Origin: Rhizobium bangladeshense
GTDB lineage: Bacteria > Pseudomonadota > Alphaproteobacteria > Rhizobiales > Rhizobiaceae
Direction: 5' to 3'
NCBI RefSeq assembly: GCF_001662075.1
Contig: NZ_LYPL01000003.1
Coordinates: 310,001-374,000 of the forward strand
DNA: 64,000 nucleotides
The notes beneath the pieces were generated by a model that did no database searches, had not been told where the DNA came from, and saw only the letters and a program-made list of their open reading frames with translations. Shown here in pieces: positions 27,368 through 36,479 of the stretch (position 1 is the first letter of the stretch; every line of letters starts with the position of its first letter). A program made the position numbers and the translations under genes.

Positions 27368-28096
27368 TCACCCCCGCGCCTGCAGGGCGAGATCCGGCCG
27401 GTCCGTGGTGATCTGCCGGATAGGTTTGGCAAGCCAGTATTCGAGATCGCTCGTTTCGTTCGGAACCCAGGCGCCGAGCCGGTCGAGCGCCACGAGATCG
27501 GTGATCTCGTCCCACTTCGCCTGAAGCAGCGATTTTTCGATGGCGATGATATCCGAGCATTGCTTCATCAGGCGGAGACCGTCCGTCAGACCGAGGCGCT
27601 CGGCCGACTTGGCGTCGAAAGACGACAGGGTGCGAATCCCGGGCGCGGCCTTGCGGATATCGGCAAGCACCTCGGGATGAAAGCTCGTCAGGATCGAGCG
27701 CTCCATTAGACCAAGCCGCTCGACGGCGGCGAATGCCTTGGCCGCCAGCCCCTCGTAAGGCGTCCCATCGGCGTGCGTCTTCAGTTCGATATGAAGCTCG
27801 AGCGGCGTGTCCTTGAAGACGGCAAGCACTTCCTCCAGCGTCGGGATCGCCTCCGCCTCGCTCTCCTTGAGGCGGATTTCCCGATGTTTTCCCATGCCGA
27901 GGTCGGCGACCAGGCCGCGCGCATCCGTCGTGCGTTCGAGCGTCGGGTCATGAATGACGAGCATTTCGCCCGAGCGCGTCAGGTGGGTGTCGAACTCCAC
28001 GCCATCGACCGGCATTTGCGCAAGTTTTCGGAAGCCCGAAAGACTGTTTTCAGGCCAGAGATTGCGGCCACCGCGGTGGCCGATGATATGCACCAT
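27368..28096 (-). CDS. Glycerophosphodiester phosphodiesterase
   Basis: The 242-residue cytoplasmic protein has the GDPD signature: IIGHRGGRNLWPENSLSGF (4-22), VEFDTHLTRSGEMLVIHD (33-50) with metal ligands and the catalytic histidines, then HIELKT. There is no signal peptide. It hydrolyses glycerophosphodiesters or related phosphodiesters to an alcohol and a polyol phosphate. It is fourth in the importer operon. UgpQ plays this part in the E. coli glycerol-3-phosphate importer operon, but here a kinase and phosphatase follow. Confidence 0.88.
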   Translation of the reverse strand: MVHIIGHRGGRNLWPENSLSGFRKLAQMPVDGVEFDTHLTRSGEMLVIHDPTLERTTDARGLVADLGMGKHREIRLKESEAEAIPTLEEVLAVFKDTPLELHIELKTHADGTPYEGLAAKAFAAVERLGLMERSILTSFHPEVLADIRKAAPGIRTLSSFDAKSAERLGLTDGLRLMKQCSDIIAIEKSLLQAKWDEITDLVALDRLGAWVPNETSDLEYWLAKPIRQITTDRPDLALQARG

Positions 28097-28123
28097 CGTC
28101 TGAATTTCCTTGAGATCTTCGTG

Positions 28124-29044
28124 TTATTTTCCGGAGTCCACCAGCCCCTTGGTGAACCAGCGTTGCATGAAGAGAATGACGGCCGCCGGCGGCAGCATGA
28201 CGAGCAGTGCGGCGCTCATCGCAATGTTCCAGGCAGGGGCGGAGTCGGAGACCGGAACGAGCTGCTTCAGCCCGAGGACCGCCGTTCCCATCTCCTTGTC
28301 GGTGGTAAAAAGCAGCGGCCACAAATACTGGTTCCAGCCATAGAGAAACAGGATGATCGACAGGGCCGCGATATTGGCGCTCGACAGCGGCAGCAGAATA
28401 TCCTTGAAGAATTTCAAGGGGCCGGCGCCGTCGAGCTTGGCCGCCTCGCAAAGCTCGTCGGGAACGGTCAGGAAGAACTGCCGGAACAGGAAGGTCGCCG
28501 AGGCGGAGGCGATCAGCGGCAGGATCAGGCCGGCATAGCTGTTGACCATGTTCCATTTCAGCGAGGCTTCGATGCTGTATCCGGTCAACCCTTCGACGAC
28601 GCCGGAAAGGCCGATCGTGCCGGCCAGCCAGCGGATCGGCCCGGCGGCATCGGCGACCGCTTCATAGGTCGGGATGATGCGGACCTCGACCGGAAGCATC
28701 AGCGACACGAAGATCAGCCAGAACGCCGACATACGGAACGGGAAGCGGAAATAGGTGACGCCGAACGCGGCAATCAGCGAGATCGCCAGCTTGCCGACGA
28801 CAATGCCGGCGGTGACAATGATCGAATTCAGGAACAGCCGCGAGAATTCGCCCTGCTGCCAGGCGGCGGCCAAGTTTTCGAAGAAATGCGAGCCTGGCAG
28901 CACCGGAAACGGCGCCTGCTGAACCTCCTGCAAGGTCAGCGAGCCGGCGACGAAGGCGAAGTAGAGCGGCAGGCAGACGAAGACCGCGCCGATCAACAAT
29001 ATGGCATGGCAGAAGATCGAAAGACCGAGATGGCGTTCGGGCAT
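28124..29044 (-). CDS. ABC permease, UgpE-like
   Basis: The 306-residue protein has six membrane segments and the EAA loop EAAKLDGAGPLKFFKDILLP near residue 205. GWNQYLWPLL follows, a hallmark of the CUT1 sugar/glycerol-phosphate permeases. It pairs with the preceding permease (three-base gap) to form the membrane channel. The gene is followed by the diesterase after 27 bases. Transport substrate is unresolved, as CUT1 includes sugars, polyols and glycerophosphodiesters. Confidence 0.87.
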   Translation of the reverse strand: MPERHLGLSIFCHAILLIGAVFVCLPLYFAFVAGSLTLQEVQQAPFPVLPGSHFFENLAAAWQQGEFSRLFLNSIIVTAGIVVGKLAISLIAAFGVTYFRFPFRMSAFWLIFVSLMLPVEVRIIPTYEAVADAAGPIRWLAGTIGLSGVVEGLTGYSIEASLKWNMVNSYAGLILPLIASASATFLFRQFFLTVPDELCEAAKLDGAGPLKFFKDILLPLSSANIAALSIILFLYGWNQYLWPLLFTTDKEMGTAVLGLKQLVPVSDSAPAWNIAMSAALLVMLPPAAVILFMQRWFTKGLVDSGK

Positions 29045-29046
29045 GG

Positions 29047-30021
29047 CTACACCTGGTAATTGACCTTGCGCTCGAGCGCGCGGAATTGAACGATGGTGAA
29101 GAGGATGGCGATCAGCATCAGCAATACGGATTGCGCGGCCGACGAGCCGAGGTCGAGCTGCACGAAACCATCCTGATAGACCTTATAGACCAGGCTGTTC
29201 GTCGCCCCCGCCGGACCGCCGCGGGTGACCGCATCGATGATGCCGAAGGTTTCGAACAGGCCGTAGACGAAGTTCATCACCACGAGGAAGAAGATCGTCG
29301 GCGAGATCAGGGGAAGCGAAATGGTGAAGAATCGCCGGACAGGCCTTGCGCCGTCGAGCTTTGCCGCCTCCAGCAGCGAGGCAGGCACGGCCAGCAATGC
29401 GGCGACGAGGAAGATATAGTCGTAGCAGACATTCTTCCAGACCGAAGCAATCGTCACCAGAAGCTGCGCATCGAAAGGCCGGCGATTCGGGTCCCATTCA
29501 AAGCCGAACCCATGCAGAAGCTGCGCGATCGGCCCCACCGCCGGATTGAACAGGAAGGCCCAGATCACACCCGATATGACAGGCGCGATCGCATAGGGAA
29601 GCAGGATGATGCTCTTGTAGATCCCCCTGCCCCTGATCACGAAATCGGTCGCAAAGGCGAACAGGCCGGCAAGCAGAAGCGTTGCGGCGTTCTGTGCAAC
29701 GGTAAACCAGAGCGTGAACAGCGCGCTACCGCGATATTCCGGACTGGCGAAGAGATTGTAGAAATTTGTGAGCCCGACGAAAATCTGAGTGCCGCCGAAG
29801 GGATCGACCTGAACGAAGGCCAGCGACAGAGCCTTGTAGGACGGGATGAAAAAGAAGAACAGCAGGATCAGCAGCTGCGGCGCTACCAGACCGAAGGCAA
29901 GCCACGGCCTGTTGAAATGGGCGGACTTCAACCCGGCCTCCGAAGGCTGCGCGATCGAGCGCCCCGTCGACAGAATATCCGGAATGCGAAGGCGCCGGGC
30001 GGCGCCTTCCATCTTTCCCAT
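29047..30021 (-). CDS. ABC permease, UgpA-like
   Basis: The 324-residue protein has an N-terminal cytoplasmic arm, then LAFGLVAPQLLILLFFFFIP as the first membrane helix and five more. The EAA loop is EAAKLDGARPVRRFFTISLP. ATG 30021 lies four bases after the binding-protein stop; the longer open frame upstream overlaps that gene and is not used. It is the CUT1 partner of the UgpE-like permease. Confidence 0.87.
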   Translation of the reverse strand: MGKMEGAARRLRIPDILSTGRSIAQPSEAGLKSAHFNRPWLAFGLVAPQLLILLFFFFIPSYKALSLAFVQVDPFGGTQIFVGLTNFYNLFASPEYRGSALFTLWFTVAQNAATLLLAGLFAFATDFVIRGRGIYKSIILLPYAIAPVISGVIWAFLFNPAVGPIAQLLHGFGFEWDPNRRPFDAQLLVTIASVWKNVCYDYIFLVAALLAVPASLLEAAKLDGARPVRRFFTISLPLISPTIFFLVVMNFVYGLFETFGIIDAVTRGGPAGATNSLVYKVYQDGFVQLDLGSSAAQSVLLMLIAILFTIVQFRALERKVNYQV

Positions 30022-30025
30022 GGTT

Positions 30026-31384
30026 CTACTTTGCTGCATGAAGCTGCTCATACTGGCGAAGGATCTGGTTGCCGCGCGCCGCCGCCGCATCCAGTGCCTG
30101 CTGCGGGGTCTTCTGGCCGGTCCAAACGCCCTGGATCTCTTCCACCAGAAGCGCCATCGACTGGTTGTGATTGCCGAAGCGGAAGCCGCGAGAATTGTCG
30201 GTCGGCGTGCCGCGCGTCAGCTGGAGAATGGCGATCTCGCGGGTCGGGTGATCCTTGAAATAGCCCTCGGACTTGGCCTGTTCATAGGCGGCGTTGGTCA
30301 CCGGGACATAGCCGGTCTGCTTGCTCCACCAGACCTGCGTCTTCGGTGAGGCGAGGAAGTTCAGGAAGGCGGCGGCGCCGGCATATTCTTCCTCCGACTT
30401 GCCCTTCAGGACCCAGAGTGCGCCGCCGCCGATCGTGCTGTTCTTCGGCTCGATGCCTTCCTCATGCGGCAGGAACGTCGCGCTCCAATTGAATTTCGCA
30501 CCGCTTTCGACGGCAGCATGCGCCGCGGTGGAGGCCACATAGGTCGAGCAGGTTCCCGAGGTGAAGAGCTGGTCGGGCGAGAGGCCCTGCCCGGCGATCT
30601 GCAGGATGCCGGCGTCGAGCCAAGTCTTGAGGCGCGTTACCTGGCCGACCACCAGCGGACTCTTGTTGAAGATAAATTCGGTGTCGAGGCCGCCGAAGCC
30701 ATTCGCCTTGGTGCCGTAGGGCTGGTCCTGGATCGCCGCGTAGTTCTCGATCAGGCTCCAGTAGAAGTCATTCGCCAGCGCCATCTGGCACTTCGAAACG
30801 CCCTTCTCCTTGATGGCACGCAGCTGCTTGTCGAGCTCCTGCCAGGTCTCGCCCGGCTTGTCAAAACCGGCTGCCTTGAAGTGATCGGCATTGTACCAGA
30901 AGATCGGCGTCGAGCTGTTGAAGGGCATCGCCGCCGGCTTGCCGTCGACCAGATAGAAACCGGCGACCGGCGCGACGAAATCGTTCCAGTCGATCTTGTA
31001 GCCTTCCTTTTCCATCAGATCAGGCACCGGAATGATGGCGCCGGAATTATACATGGTCAGAAAACCGCGCTCGGCCGCCTGGATCAGCACCGGCTGCTGG
31101 CGGACGCGATAGGCGGCCACCATCGCCGCCATGGTCTCCTCGTAGTTGCCCTTGCCGATGCCAACGACCTCGTATTTGTCCTGCGAGGCATTGAAGTCGG
31201 CGATCAGCTTGTTAGTGATTTCGGCCAGGCGCCCGCCTGCCGCGTTCCACCATTCGATCTTGACGCGATCGGCTGCACTGGCCTCACCGGCAGCTGCCAA
31301 TCCAAGCGTCGCCAGTGCAGCACCCGCCGCGAATGAGCGGATCACCCGCCGGAATCGGGCGCCCATCGAAGATTTTGCCGTCAT
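30026..31384 (-). CDS. ABC substrate-binding protein, UgpB-like
   Basis: The 452-residue protein starts with an Arg-rich signal peptide (MTAKSSMGARFRRVIRSFAAGAALATLGL, cleavage near GEASAADR). It then shows the CUT1 binding-protein fold: IEWWNAAGGRLAEITNKLIADFNAS, MPFNSSTPIFWYNAD, GGGALWVLKGKSEEE and VWWSKQTGYVPV. The twin Arg motif MGARFRRV is not a perfect Tat signal. ATG 31384 has AGGAAAACG upstream. It is the first gene of the operon and diverges from the ATPase gene. The WW pocket and SSTP motif recall UgpB, which binds glycerol-3-phosphate and glycerophosphocholine. Confidence 0.87.
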   Translation of the reverse strand: MTAKSSMGARFRRVIRSFAAGAALATLGLAAAGEASAADRVKIEWWNAAGGRLAEITNKLIADFNASQDKYEVVGIGKGNYEETMAAMVAAYRVRQQPVLIQAAERGFLTMYNSGAIIPVPDLMEKEGYKIDWNDFVAPVAGFYLVDGKPAAMPFNSSTPIFWYNADHFKAAGFDKPGETWQELDKQLRAIKEKGVSKCQMALANDFYWSLIENYAAIQDQPYGTKANGFGGLDTEFIFNKSPLVVGQVTRLKTWLDAGILQIAGQGLSPDQLFTSGTCSTYVASTAAHAAVESGAKFNWSATFLPHEEGIEPKNSTIGGGALWVLKGKSEEEYAGAAAFLNFLASPKTQVWWSKQTGYVPVTNAAYEQAKSEGYFKDHPTREIAILQLTRGTPTDNSRGFRFGNHNQSMALLVEEIQGVWTGQKTPQQALDAAAARGNQILRQYEQLHAAK

Positions 31385-31477
31385 TTCGTTTTCCTCTCCA
31401 TAGCCGTTTTCGCCGACCGGCGCGCTTGCGCCGATCAACCCCTCCCAGAGTGGCGATAAAACAAGGTTGGGGTTACT

Positions 31478-31509
31478 TGTTACAAATGTCAATAGCATGT
31501 TACAAATGT
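31478..31509. promoter_or_regulatory. Twin 12-bp direct repeats, SorC operator candidate
   Basis: TGTTACAAATGT occurs at 31478-31489 and again at 31498-31509. The 20-bp period puts both copies nearly on one helix face, between the divergent binding-protein and ATPase genes. The SorC-family gene two genes to the right is the natural candidate binder. Confidence 0.6.
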
Positions 31510-31533
31510 ATGACGACGCCGAAGGAGGATGCC

Positions 31534-32568
31534 ATGGCAGCGATCGAACTCATCGATTTGAAGAAGAATTACGGAGCGGTCCCCGCGGTGAGAGGGGTCA
31601 ATCTCAGTGTCGCCGACGGCGAGATGATCGTGCTGGTCGGGCCTTCGGGATGCGGGAAATCGACCATGCTGCGGATGATCGCCGGCCTTGAAGCCATAAG
31701 CTCCGGGCACTTGAGGATCGCTGGAAACGACGTCGGCCATGTCGATCCGGCCGACCGCAACATCGCCATGGTCTTCCAGAACTACGCGCTCTATCCCCAC
31801 ATGACCGTCCGTCAAAATCTCGAATACGGGCTCAAGAACCGCCGCGTGCCGCGCGACGAGATCGACCGGCGTATCGCCAATGCCGCCGGCATTCTGGAGA
31901 TCGGCGAGTTCCTCGAGCGGCGTCCTCGCCAGCTCTCGGGCGGCCAACGCCAGCGCGTCGCCATGGGCCGCGCCATCGTCCGCGATCCCGCCGCCTTCCT
32001 GTTCGATGAACCTCTGTCCAACCTCGATGCGAAGCTTCGCGTACAAATGCGAGTCGAAATCCGCAGGCTGCAGCGGCAGCTGAAGACGACGAGCCTCTAC
32101 GTCACGCACGACCAGCTCGAGGCCATGACGCTCGCCGACCGGCTGGTCGTCATGAACGGCGGCCGGATCGAGCAGATCGGCACGCCGATCGAGGTCTATC
32201 GCCGCCCCGAAACCGTCTTCGTTGCCGGCTTCATCGGTTCTCCGCCGATGAACCTCATCGATCTCGATGAGCTCGGCCCCTGCGACTTCCCGCTGCCGAG
32301 AGATACGGATCTTATCGGCATCAGGCCGGGTGCGGTCGATCTCGGTGCCGGGTCGGCGCGAGATCTCCAGTTCAACGCCCATGTCGAATTGATCGAGACC
32401 GTTGGTGATGAGAACAACGTGCATCTGCGCATCGACGGCAGCGATAAGCGCATCGTTGCGAGCGTTTCCACCGATCAGCGGATGCAGGAGGGTGAGTGCA
32501 TTTCCTGTCATGTGCGAAGGGATGATCTGCATCCCTTCAACCGGACGACGGGGCGGCGAACCGATTGA
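31534..32568 (+). CDS. ABC transporter ATPase, UgpC/MsmK-like
   Basis: The 344-residue protein has Walker A GPSGCGKST, Q-loop VFQNYALYPHM, signature LSGGQRQRVAMGRA, Walker B FLFDEPLSNLD, switch YVTHDQLEAM and a C-terminal OB/TOBE region, the CUT1 ATPase layout. ATG 31534 has GAAGGAGG at ideal distance; the open frame further left crosses the operator repeats. It energises the divergent permease pair and heads a two-gene unit with the SorC regulator. Confidence 0.9.
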   Translation: MAAIELIDLKKNYGAVPAVRGVNLSVADGEMIVLVGPSGCGKSTMLRMIAGLEAISSGHLRIAGNDVGHVDPADRNIAMVFQNYALYPHMTVRQNLEYGLKNRRVPRDEIDRRIANAAGILEIGEFLERRPRQLSGGQRQRVAMGRAIVRDPAAFLFDEPLSNLDAKLRVQMRVEIRRLQRQLKTTSLYVTHDQLEAMTLADRLVVMNGGRIEQIGTPIEVYRRPETVFVAGFIGSPPMNLIDLDELGPCDFPLPRDTDLIGIRPGAVDLGAGSARDLQFNAHVELIETVGDENNVHLRIDGSDKRIVASVSTDQRMQEGECISCHVRRDDLHPFNRTTGRRTD

Positions 32569-32650
32569 CCGGCTGATGGCGGGCCCCTGCGATTGACAAG
32601 CGCCGGGGATTTGAGATCCATGGCGTCGAAGCGGAGGCGCAGTTTATCGC

Positions 32651-33655
32651 ATGTCACAGAACAGAAGTGCTTCTCTTGCGCCCGCAGCACTGCCCGACGA
32701 GCAGATGCAGGTCCGCGTCGTCTGGCTCTATTATATGGAGGGACGCACGCAGGGCGAGATCGCCGAAGCGCTGTCGACCAACCGGCTTCGCGTCAACAAG
32801 ATCATCGCCGAGGCGCGCCGCTCCGGCCTCGTGACGATCACGCTCAATTCCCGGCTCACCTCCTGCGTCGCCCTGGAGCAGCGGCTGGCGGCGGAATTCA
32901 ACCTCAATCGGGCGATCATCGTACCGACGCCGGAGGATGCGGAACTCATCCCCGTTCTGCTCGGCCAGGCGGCCGCCGATTATCTCGTACAGCTGGTGAA
33001 CGGCGGCAACATCCGCGGTGTCGGCGTCGGCTGGGGAGCCACACTGCGCGAAATGGTGCGTCACATGCCTTCGCTGAGACGGCCTGAGCTCTGCGTCAAT
33101 TCGGTCATGGGCGGGCTGACGCACGGCATCGAGATCAATACGTTCGACATTGCGAGCGACCTCGCCCGCCAGCTCAACGCCGAATGCGCCTATCTCGCAG
33201 CGCCGATCTATGCCGGCAGCCCGGAATCGCGCACCGCCATCATCAAGCAGGACGTTTTTGAAACGGCCTTTCGCCAGATCGAGGCCAACGACGTTATCGT
33301 GCTCAGCATCGGCGACATGACCGAACGCTCGCTGCTGATGCGCTACGGCCTGCCGCGCAGCATCAACATCGAGGAACTGGTCGCAGCCGGCGCCTGCGGC
33401 GATGTTCTCGGCCAGTTCGTCGACAAGAAAGGGCGGCCGATCGAACATGCGATCAACAGATGCGCGATCGCGCCCGAGCTCGAAGCCCTGCGCGCCATTC
33501 CGAAGGTCATCTTCGCCTCTGGCGGCCTGAACAAGGCGCAGGCCATCGCCGCCGTGCTGCTGTCGGGTCTGGGCAACGTGCTGATCTGCGATGAGGACAC
33601 GGCCCGCCAGGCGCGGCAGCTTGCGCTCGATCTCAGGGCTGGCAGCGGCTCATAG
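32651..33655 (+). CDS. SorC/DeoR-family sugar-binding regulator
   Basis: The 334-residue protein has an N-terminal helix-turn-helix (LYYMEGRTQGEIAEALSTNRLRVNKIIAEARRSG split over 26-60) and a C-terminal SorC sugar-phosphate sensing domain. The latter shows GVGVGWGATLREM, YLAAPIYAG, IGDMTERS and FASGGLNKAQAIAAVLLSGL. Effectors in this family are phosphorylated sugars, fitting the kinase and phosphatase of the locus. It lies 82 bases after the ATPase. Its last codons overlap the converging membrane protein gene by six bases. Confidence 0.9.
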   Translation: MSQNRSASLAPAALPDEQMQVRVVWLYYMEGRTQGEIAEALSTNRLRVNKIIAEARRSGLVTITLNSRLTSCVALEQRLAAEFNLNRAIIVPTPEDAELIPVLLGQAAADYLVQLVNGGNIRGVGVGWGATLREMVRHMPSLRRPELCVNSVMGGLTHGIEINTFDIASDLARQLNAECAYLAAPIYAGSPESRTAIIKQDVFETAFRQIEANDVIVLSIGDMTERSLLMRYGLPRSINIEELVAAGACGDVLGQFVDKKGRPIEHAINRCAIAPELEALRAIPKVIFASGGLNKAQAIAAVLLSGLGNVLICDEDTARQARQLALDLRAGSGS

Positions 33656-35335
33656 AGCCGCCGCGCAATCGGCAGGAACCGAAAGAGGTTCTCCCGGCGC
33701 CGCCTTGTCGATCGCGTAGAGCTTGGCGAAACCAGCATCCTCGACCAGCGTTAGGCCGGCCGGCATCAAGGCGCCGACATAACGGTCGGGAATATCGGCG
33801 TTCGCGACCAGGATGAAATCGAAGCGGCTGCGCCAGTCGGAGAGATAAGGCGCATAGGCTTTGTGAACCTGCATCATCTCAGGGCAGGAAAGCACGCCAA
33901 TCGATTCCAGATTGCCCTCGGGAACCGCGATCTCCGACCAGGGCGGCAGAACGGATAGCGGCTGCTTGCCTTTTGCCGTGAACAGCGTCGGCACGAAAGC
34001 ATGCGACAGGGGTACTGCGAGCGTCGGCAGGTGCCGGAAGGTATCCAGCCCCCAGGAAAAATGCCGGTTGGAGTGGGCAAGTCCGCCCACCGCCTCGGGT
34101 TCATGCCCCAGAGGCAGCACGGCCGCACCGGCCGGCACCCTCTTCAGCACGGTCTCGACGGCAGCAACGTCCTTCTGTGCCAGCCACCAGTTCCAGCCGA
34201 TCCAGCAGGTCCTGCCAAAGACCGCAAGATTGATGACGAGCGCCAGCAACAGCGCCTGCCGGCGCGTAAGATGAGCAAACGGGCACATCATCGCCATGGC
34301 GACCAGTGCCGCCATGGTCGGAAAACGCCAGCTGATCCAGCCGGTGCCGAGCATATGGCGGGGTGCGACGCAGGAGAACAGCAGCAGGCCGCCGGCGGTG
34401 ACCGCAAGCCCCGCATGCACGCGGATGTCGCTCGCCCGTACGGCGCGCGTGCAGATCAAGATCAGCGGCAGCACCAGCACGACGTCCACCACCGGGACAT
34501 AGGTCGTGATGGCGGAGAGCAGATTGAGGGCGATCAGGACGAAGCCGTCGTTCCAGGCAAGGCCAAGGCCGTCTTCACCGGCGTTGGGCAGGGCCGCTGT
34601 ATGAAGATAGAGCGCGAGCGGCGGCAGAATACAAGCCCCAAGCGCCATCGCCAGCCGGCCGGCGAGCCTGGCGAGACCCGCCTTCGATCGCAGGACATCG
34701 AAACGCCAGGAAAATTCGAGGCCGCAGACAACAGCCATATAGAAGCCGAGCGAGAAGATGTGCATCACCGTCAAGAGCAGCGCGGCGGCAAGCCTCCAGG
34801 CAAACAGCAGGGCGAAATTTCGGCGCTGCAGCCGCAGATCGGCACAGGCGAAGAACAAGGCCATGCCGAGGCCGATCTGGAAATTGATGAAGCCGCCGAT
34901 CATCGTGGCGCACCAGCCAAGCGACAGCATGGCGATCTGCCAATGATGCCGGCCGCCGAAGAGCGTCCGATGCAGGCTGATCGCGCCAAGCGGCGGCAGC
35001 ACGATCGCCAGGAAGAGCAAGGCGCGAGCCAGCCGGTCGGCGCCGACAAGCGGCCCTATCCAGGCCGCCAGAAGATCGATCCCGACATTGGTGAAGGTGC
35101 GGTTCCAGTCGATCGCGTAGATCTCGGGAAACGGCTGCTCGCCGATGCCGCCCGAAAGCAGCCAGATGCGGGCGTAATGATTGGCGTAATCGAGAACCGG
35201 CGGGAAGCGGAACAACACCACGAGCGCAGCGGCGAGTGCGACGAAAGCAACGATCGCAACCGTGGAGTCCTGCCGGGCGGTCAGATCCTCAGGCCCGGCT
35301 GCCGCATGAACAGGCGCAGCAATTCGGCCCATCAT
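33650..35335 (-). CDS. Multi-spanning membrane protein, probable GT-C enzyme
   Basis: The 561-residue protein has about ten hydrophobic helices and a final soluble domain (about 420-561). An early conserved-looking periplasmic loop (FPPVLDYANHYARIW) contains an acidic residue after the first helix, as in GT-C lipid-linked glycosyltransferases. The start at 35335 overlaps the stop of the GT2 gene (ATGA), so the two are coupled. The GT2 enzyme may charge a lipid carrier that this protein uses to decorate a surface polymer. That role is inference from pairing and topology. Confidence 0.65.
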   Translation of the reverse strand: MMGRIAAPVHAAAGPEDLTARQDSTVAIVAFVALAAALVVLFRFPPVLDYANHYARIWLLSGGIGEQPFPEIYAIDWNRTFTNVGIDLLAAWIGPLVGADRLARALLFLAIVLPPLGAISLHRTLFGGRHHWQIAMLSLGWCATMIGGFINFQIGLGMALFFACADLRLQRRNFALLFAWRLAAALLLTVMHIFSLGFYMAVVCGLEFSWRFDVLRSKAGLARLAGRLAMALGACILPPLALYLHTAALPNAGEDGLGLAWNDGFVLIALNLLSAITTYVPVVDVVLVLPLILICTRAVRASDIRVHAGLAVTAGGLLLFSCVAPRHMLGTGWISWRFPTMAALVAMAMMCPFAHLTRRQALLLALVINLAVFGRTCWIGWNWWLAQKDVAAVETVLKRVPAGAAVLPLGHEPEAVGGLAHSNRHFSWGLDTFRHLPTLAVPLSHAFVPTLFTAKGKQPLSVLPPWSEIAVPEGNLESIGVLSCPEMMQVHKAYAPYLSDWRSRFDFILVANADIPDRYVGALMPAGLTLVEDAGFAKLYAIDKAAPGEPLSVPADCAAAL

Positions 35336-36387
35336 CCGGCCCGGCTGTTCTTTTTCGAGCGCGCTTCGCCTGGTGCAAAGGCCGCATCCAGCGCGGCGCG
35401 CTTGTCGCCGGCGCCCATCTCGGAAAAAGCGGTCGGCAGCTCGGCATGTTCGCTGCCGCGCACGATCGTCTCGATCATGAACATTGGCCGCCTCTTGCTC
35501 TCCTGCACGAGACGGCCGAGATATTCGCCGATGATGCCGATGCAGATAAGCTGGATGGCGCTGAAGGCGCTGACGGCGGCCATGATCGACGACCAGCCCG
35601 TGACCGTCTCGCCCTGCAGCCAGCGAACGAAGGTATAGACGAGCAGCGCCATCGCGACACCGGCGCTGATCATGCCGAGCCATGTGGCGATGCGCAGCGG
35701 CGTCGTCGAAAAGCTGGTGATCGCATCGAGCGCGAAATTGATCATCTTGCGCAGCGGATATTTTGTCGTGCCGGCAAAACGCGCATCCCGCTCATAGGGC
35801 AGAGCCACCTGCCGGCCGCCGATCCAACTCACCATGCCGCGGATGAAGCGGTCGCGCTCCGGCATTGCCAGCAGAATATCGACGACGCGCCGGCGCATTA
35901 GCCGGAAATCGCCGGTATCGCGCGGAATGGTCACGGAAGCGAGCCTGGAGAGCGTGCGATAGAACAGCGAAGCGGTGGCGAGCTTGAACCAGGTTTCGCC
36001 CTCGCGGCGCGTGCGCTGACCGTAGACGACGTCGGCGCCGCGCTCCATGATCGGCATCATCATCAAAAGCAGTTCGGGCGGATCCTGAAGATCTGCGTCG
36101 ATCAAAAGAACGCGCTCGCCCCGCGAAGCGGAAAGGCCCGCCGTTGACGCCAGCTGGTGGCCGTGATTGCGCAACAGACGAACACCGAGCACCTGCGGCA
36201 CCTTTGCCGCCAGTTCCGAAATGATCTCCCAGGTGCCGTCGGAGGAACCATCATCGACGAGGATGAGCTCGAAGGCATCGCCGGCAACGGTCTGCGCGGC
36301 AGCAGAGGCGCGGCGGCAGAATTCGCGCAGGCCCTCTTCCTCGTTGTGACAAGGCGCGACGATGGAAAGAAACGGTGCTTGCGTCAT
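35332..36387 (-). CDS. GT2 glycosyltransferase with membrane anchor (GtrB-like)
   Basis: The 351-residue protein has the GT-A fold: LSIVAPCHNEEEGL, LILVDDGSSDGTW, LIDADLQDPPELL (metal-binding DAD), and TGDFRLMRRRVVD with RFIRGMVSWIGG. Two C-terminal membrane helices follow. This matches polyprenyl-phosphate hexose/aminoarabinose synthases (GtrB/ArnC type). It should transfer a sugar from a nucleotide donor to undecaprenyl phosphate at the inner membrane. It is coupled to the downstream multi-spanning protein, its likely partner. No flippase of the GtrA type is present. Confidence 0.87.
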   Translation of the reverse strand: MTQAPFLSIVAPCHNEEEGLREFCRRASAAAQTVAGDAFELILVDDGSSDGTWEIISELAAKVPQVLGVRLLRNHGHQLASTAGLSASRGERVLLIDADLQDPPELLLMMMPIMERGADVVYGQRTRREGETWFKLATASLFYRTLSRLASVTIPRDTGDFRLMRRRVVDILLAMPERDRFIRGMVSWIGGRQVALPYERDARFAGTTKYPLRKMINFALDAITSFSTTPLRIATWLGMISAGVAMALLVYTFVRWLQGETVTGWSSIMAAVSAFSAIQLICIGIIGEYLGRLVQESKRRPMFMIETIVRGSEHAELPTAFSEMGAGDKRAALDAAFAPGEARSKKNSRAG

Positions 36388-36479
36388 GCGGACGACGGTG
36401 CCTGCTTGATTGATGGCGCCAGCCTAGCCGGGAAACGTCAAACATCCTTTAATACCGCGCTTGGCCGGAGCCGCCGACG

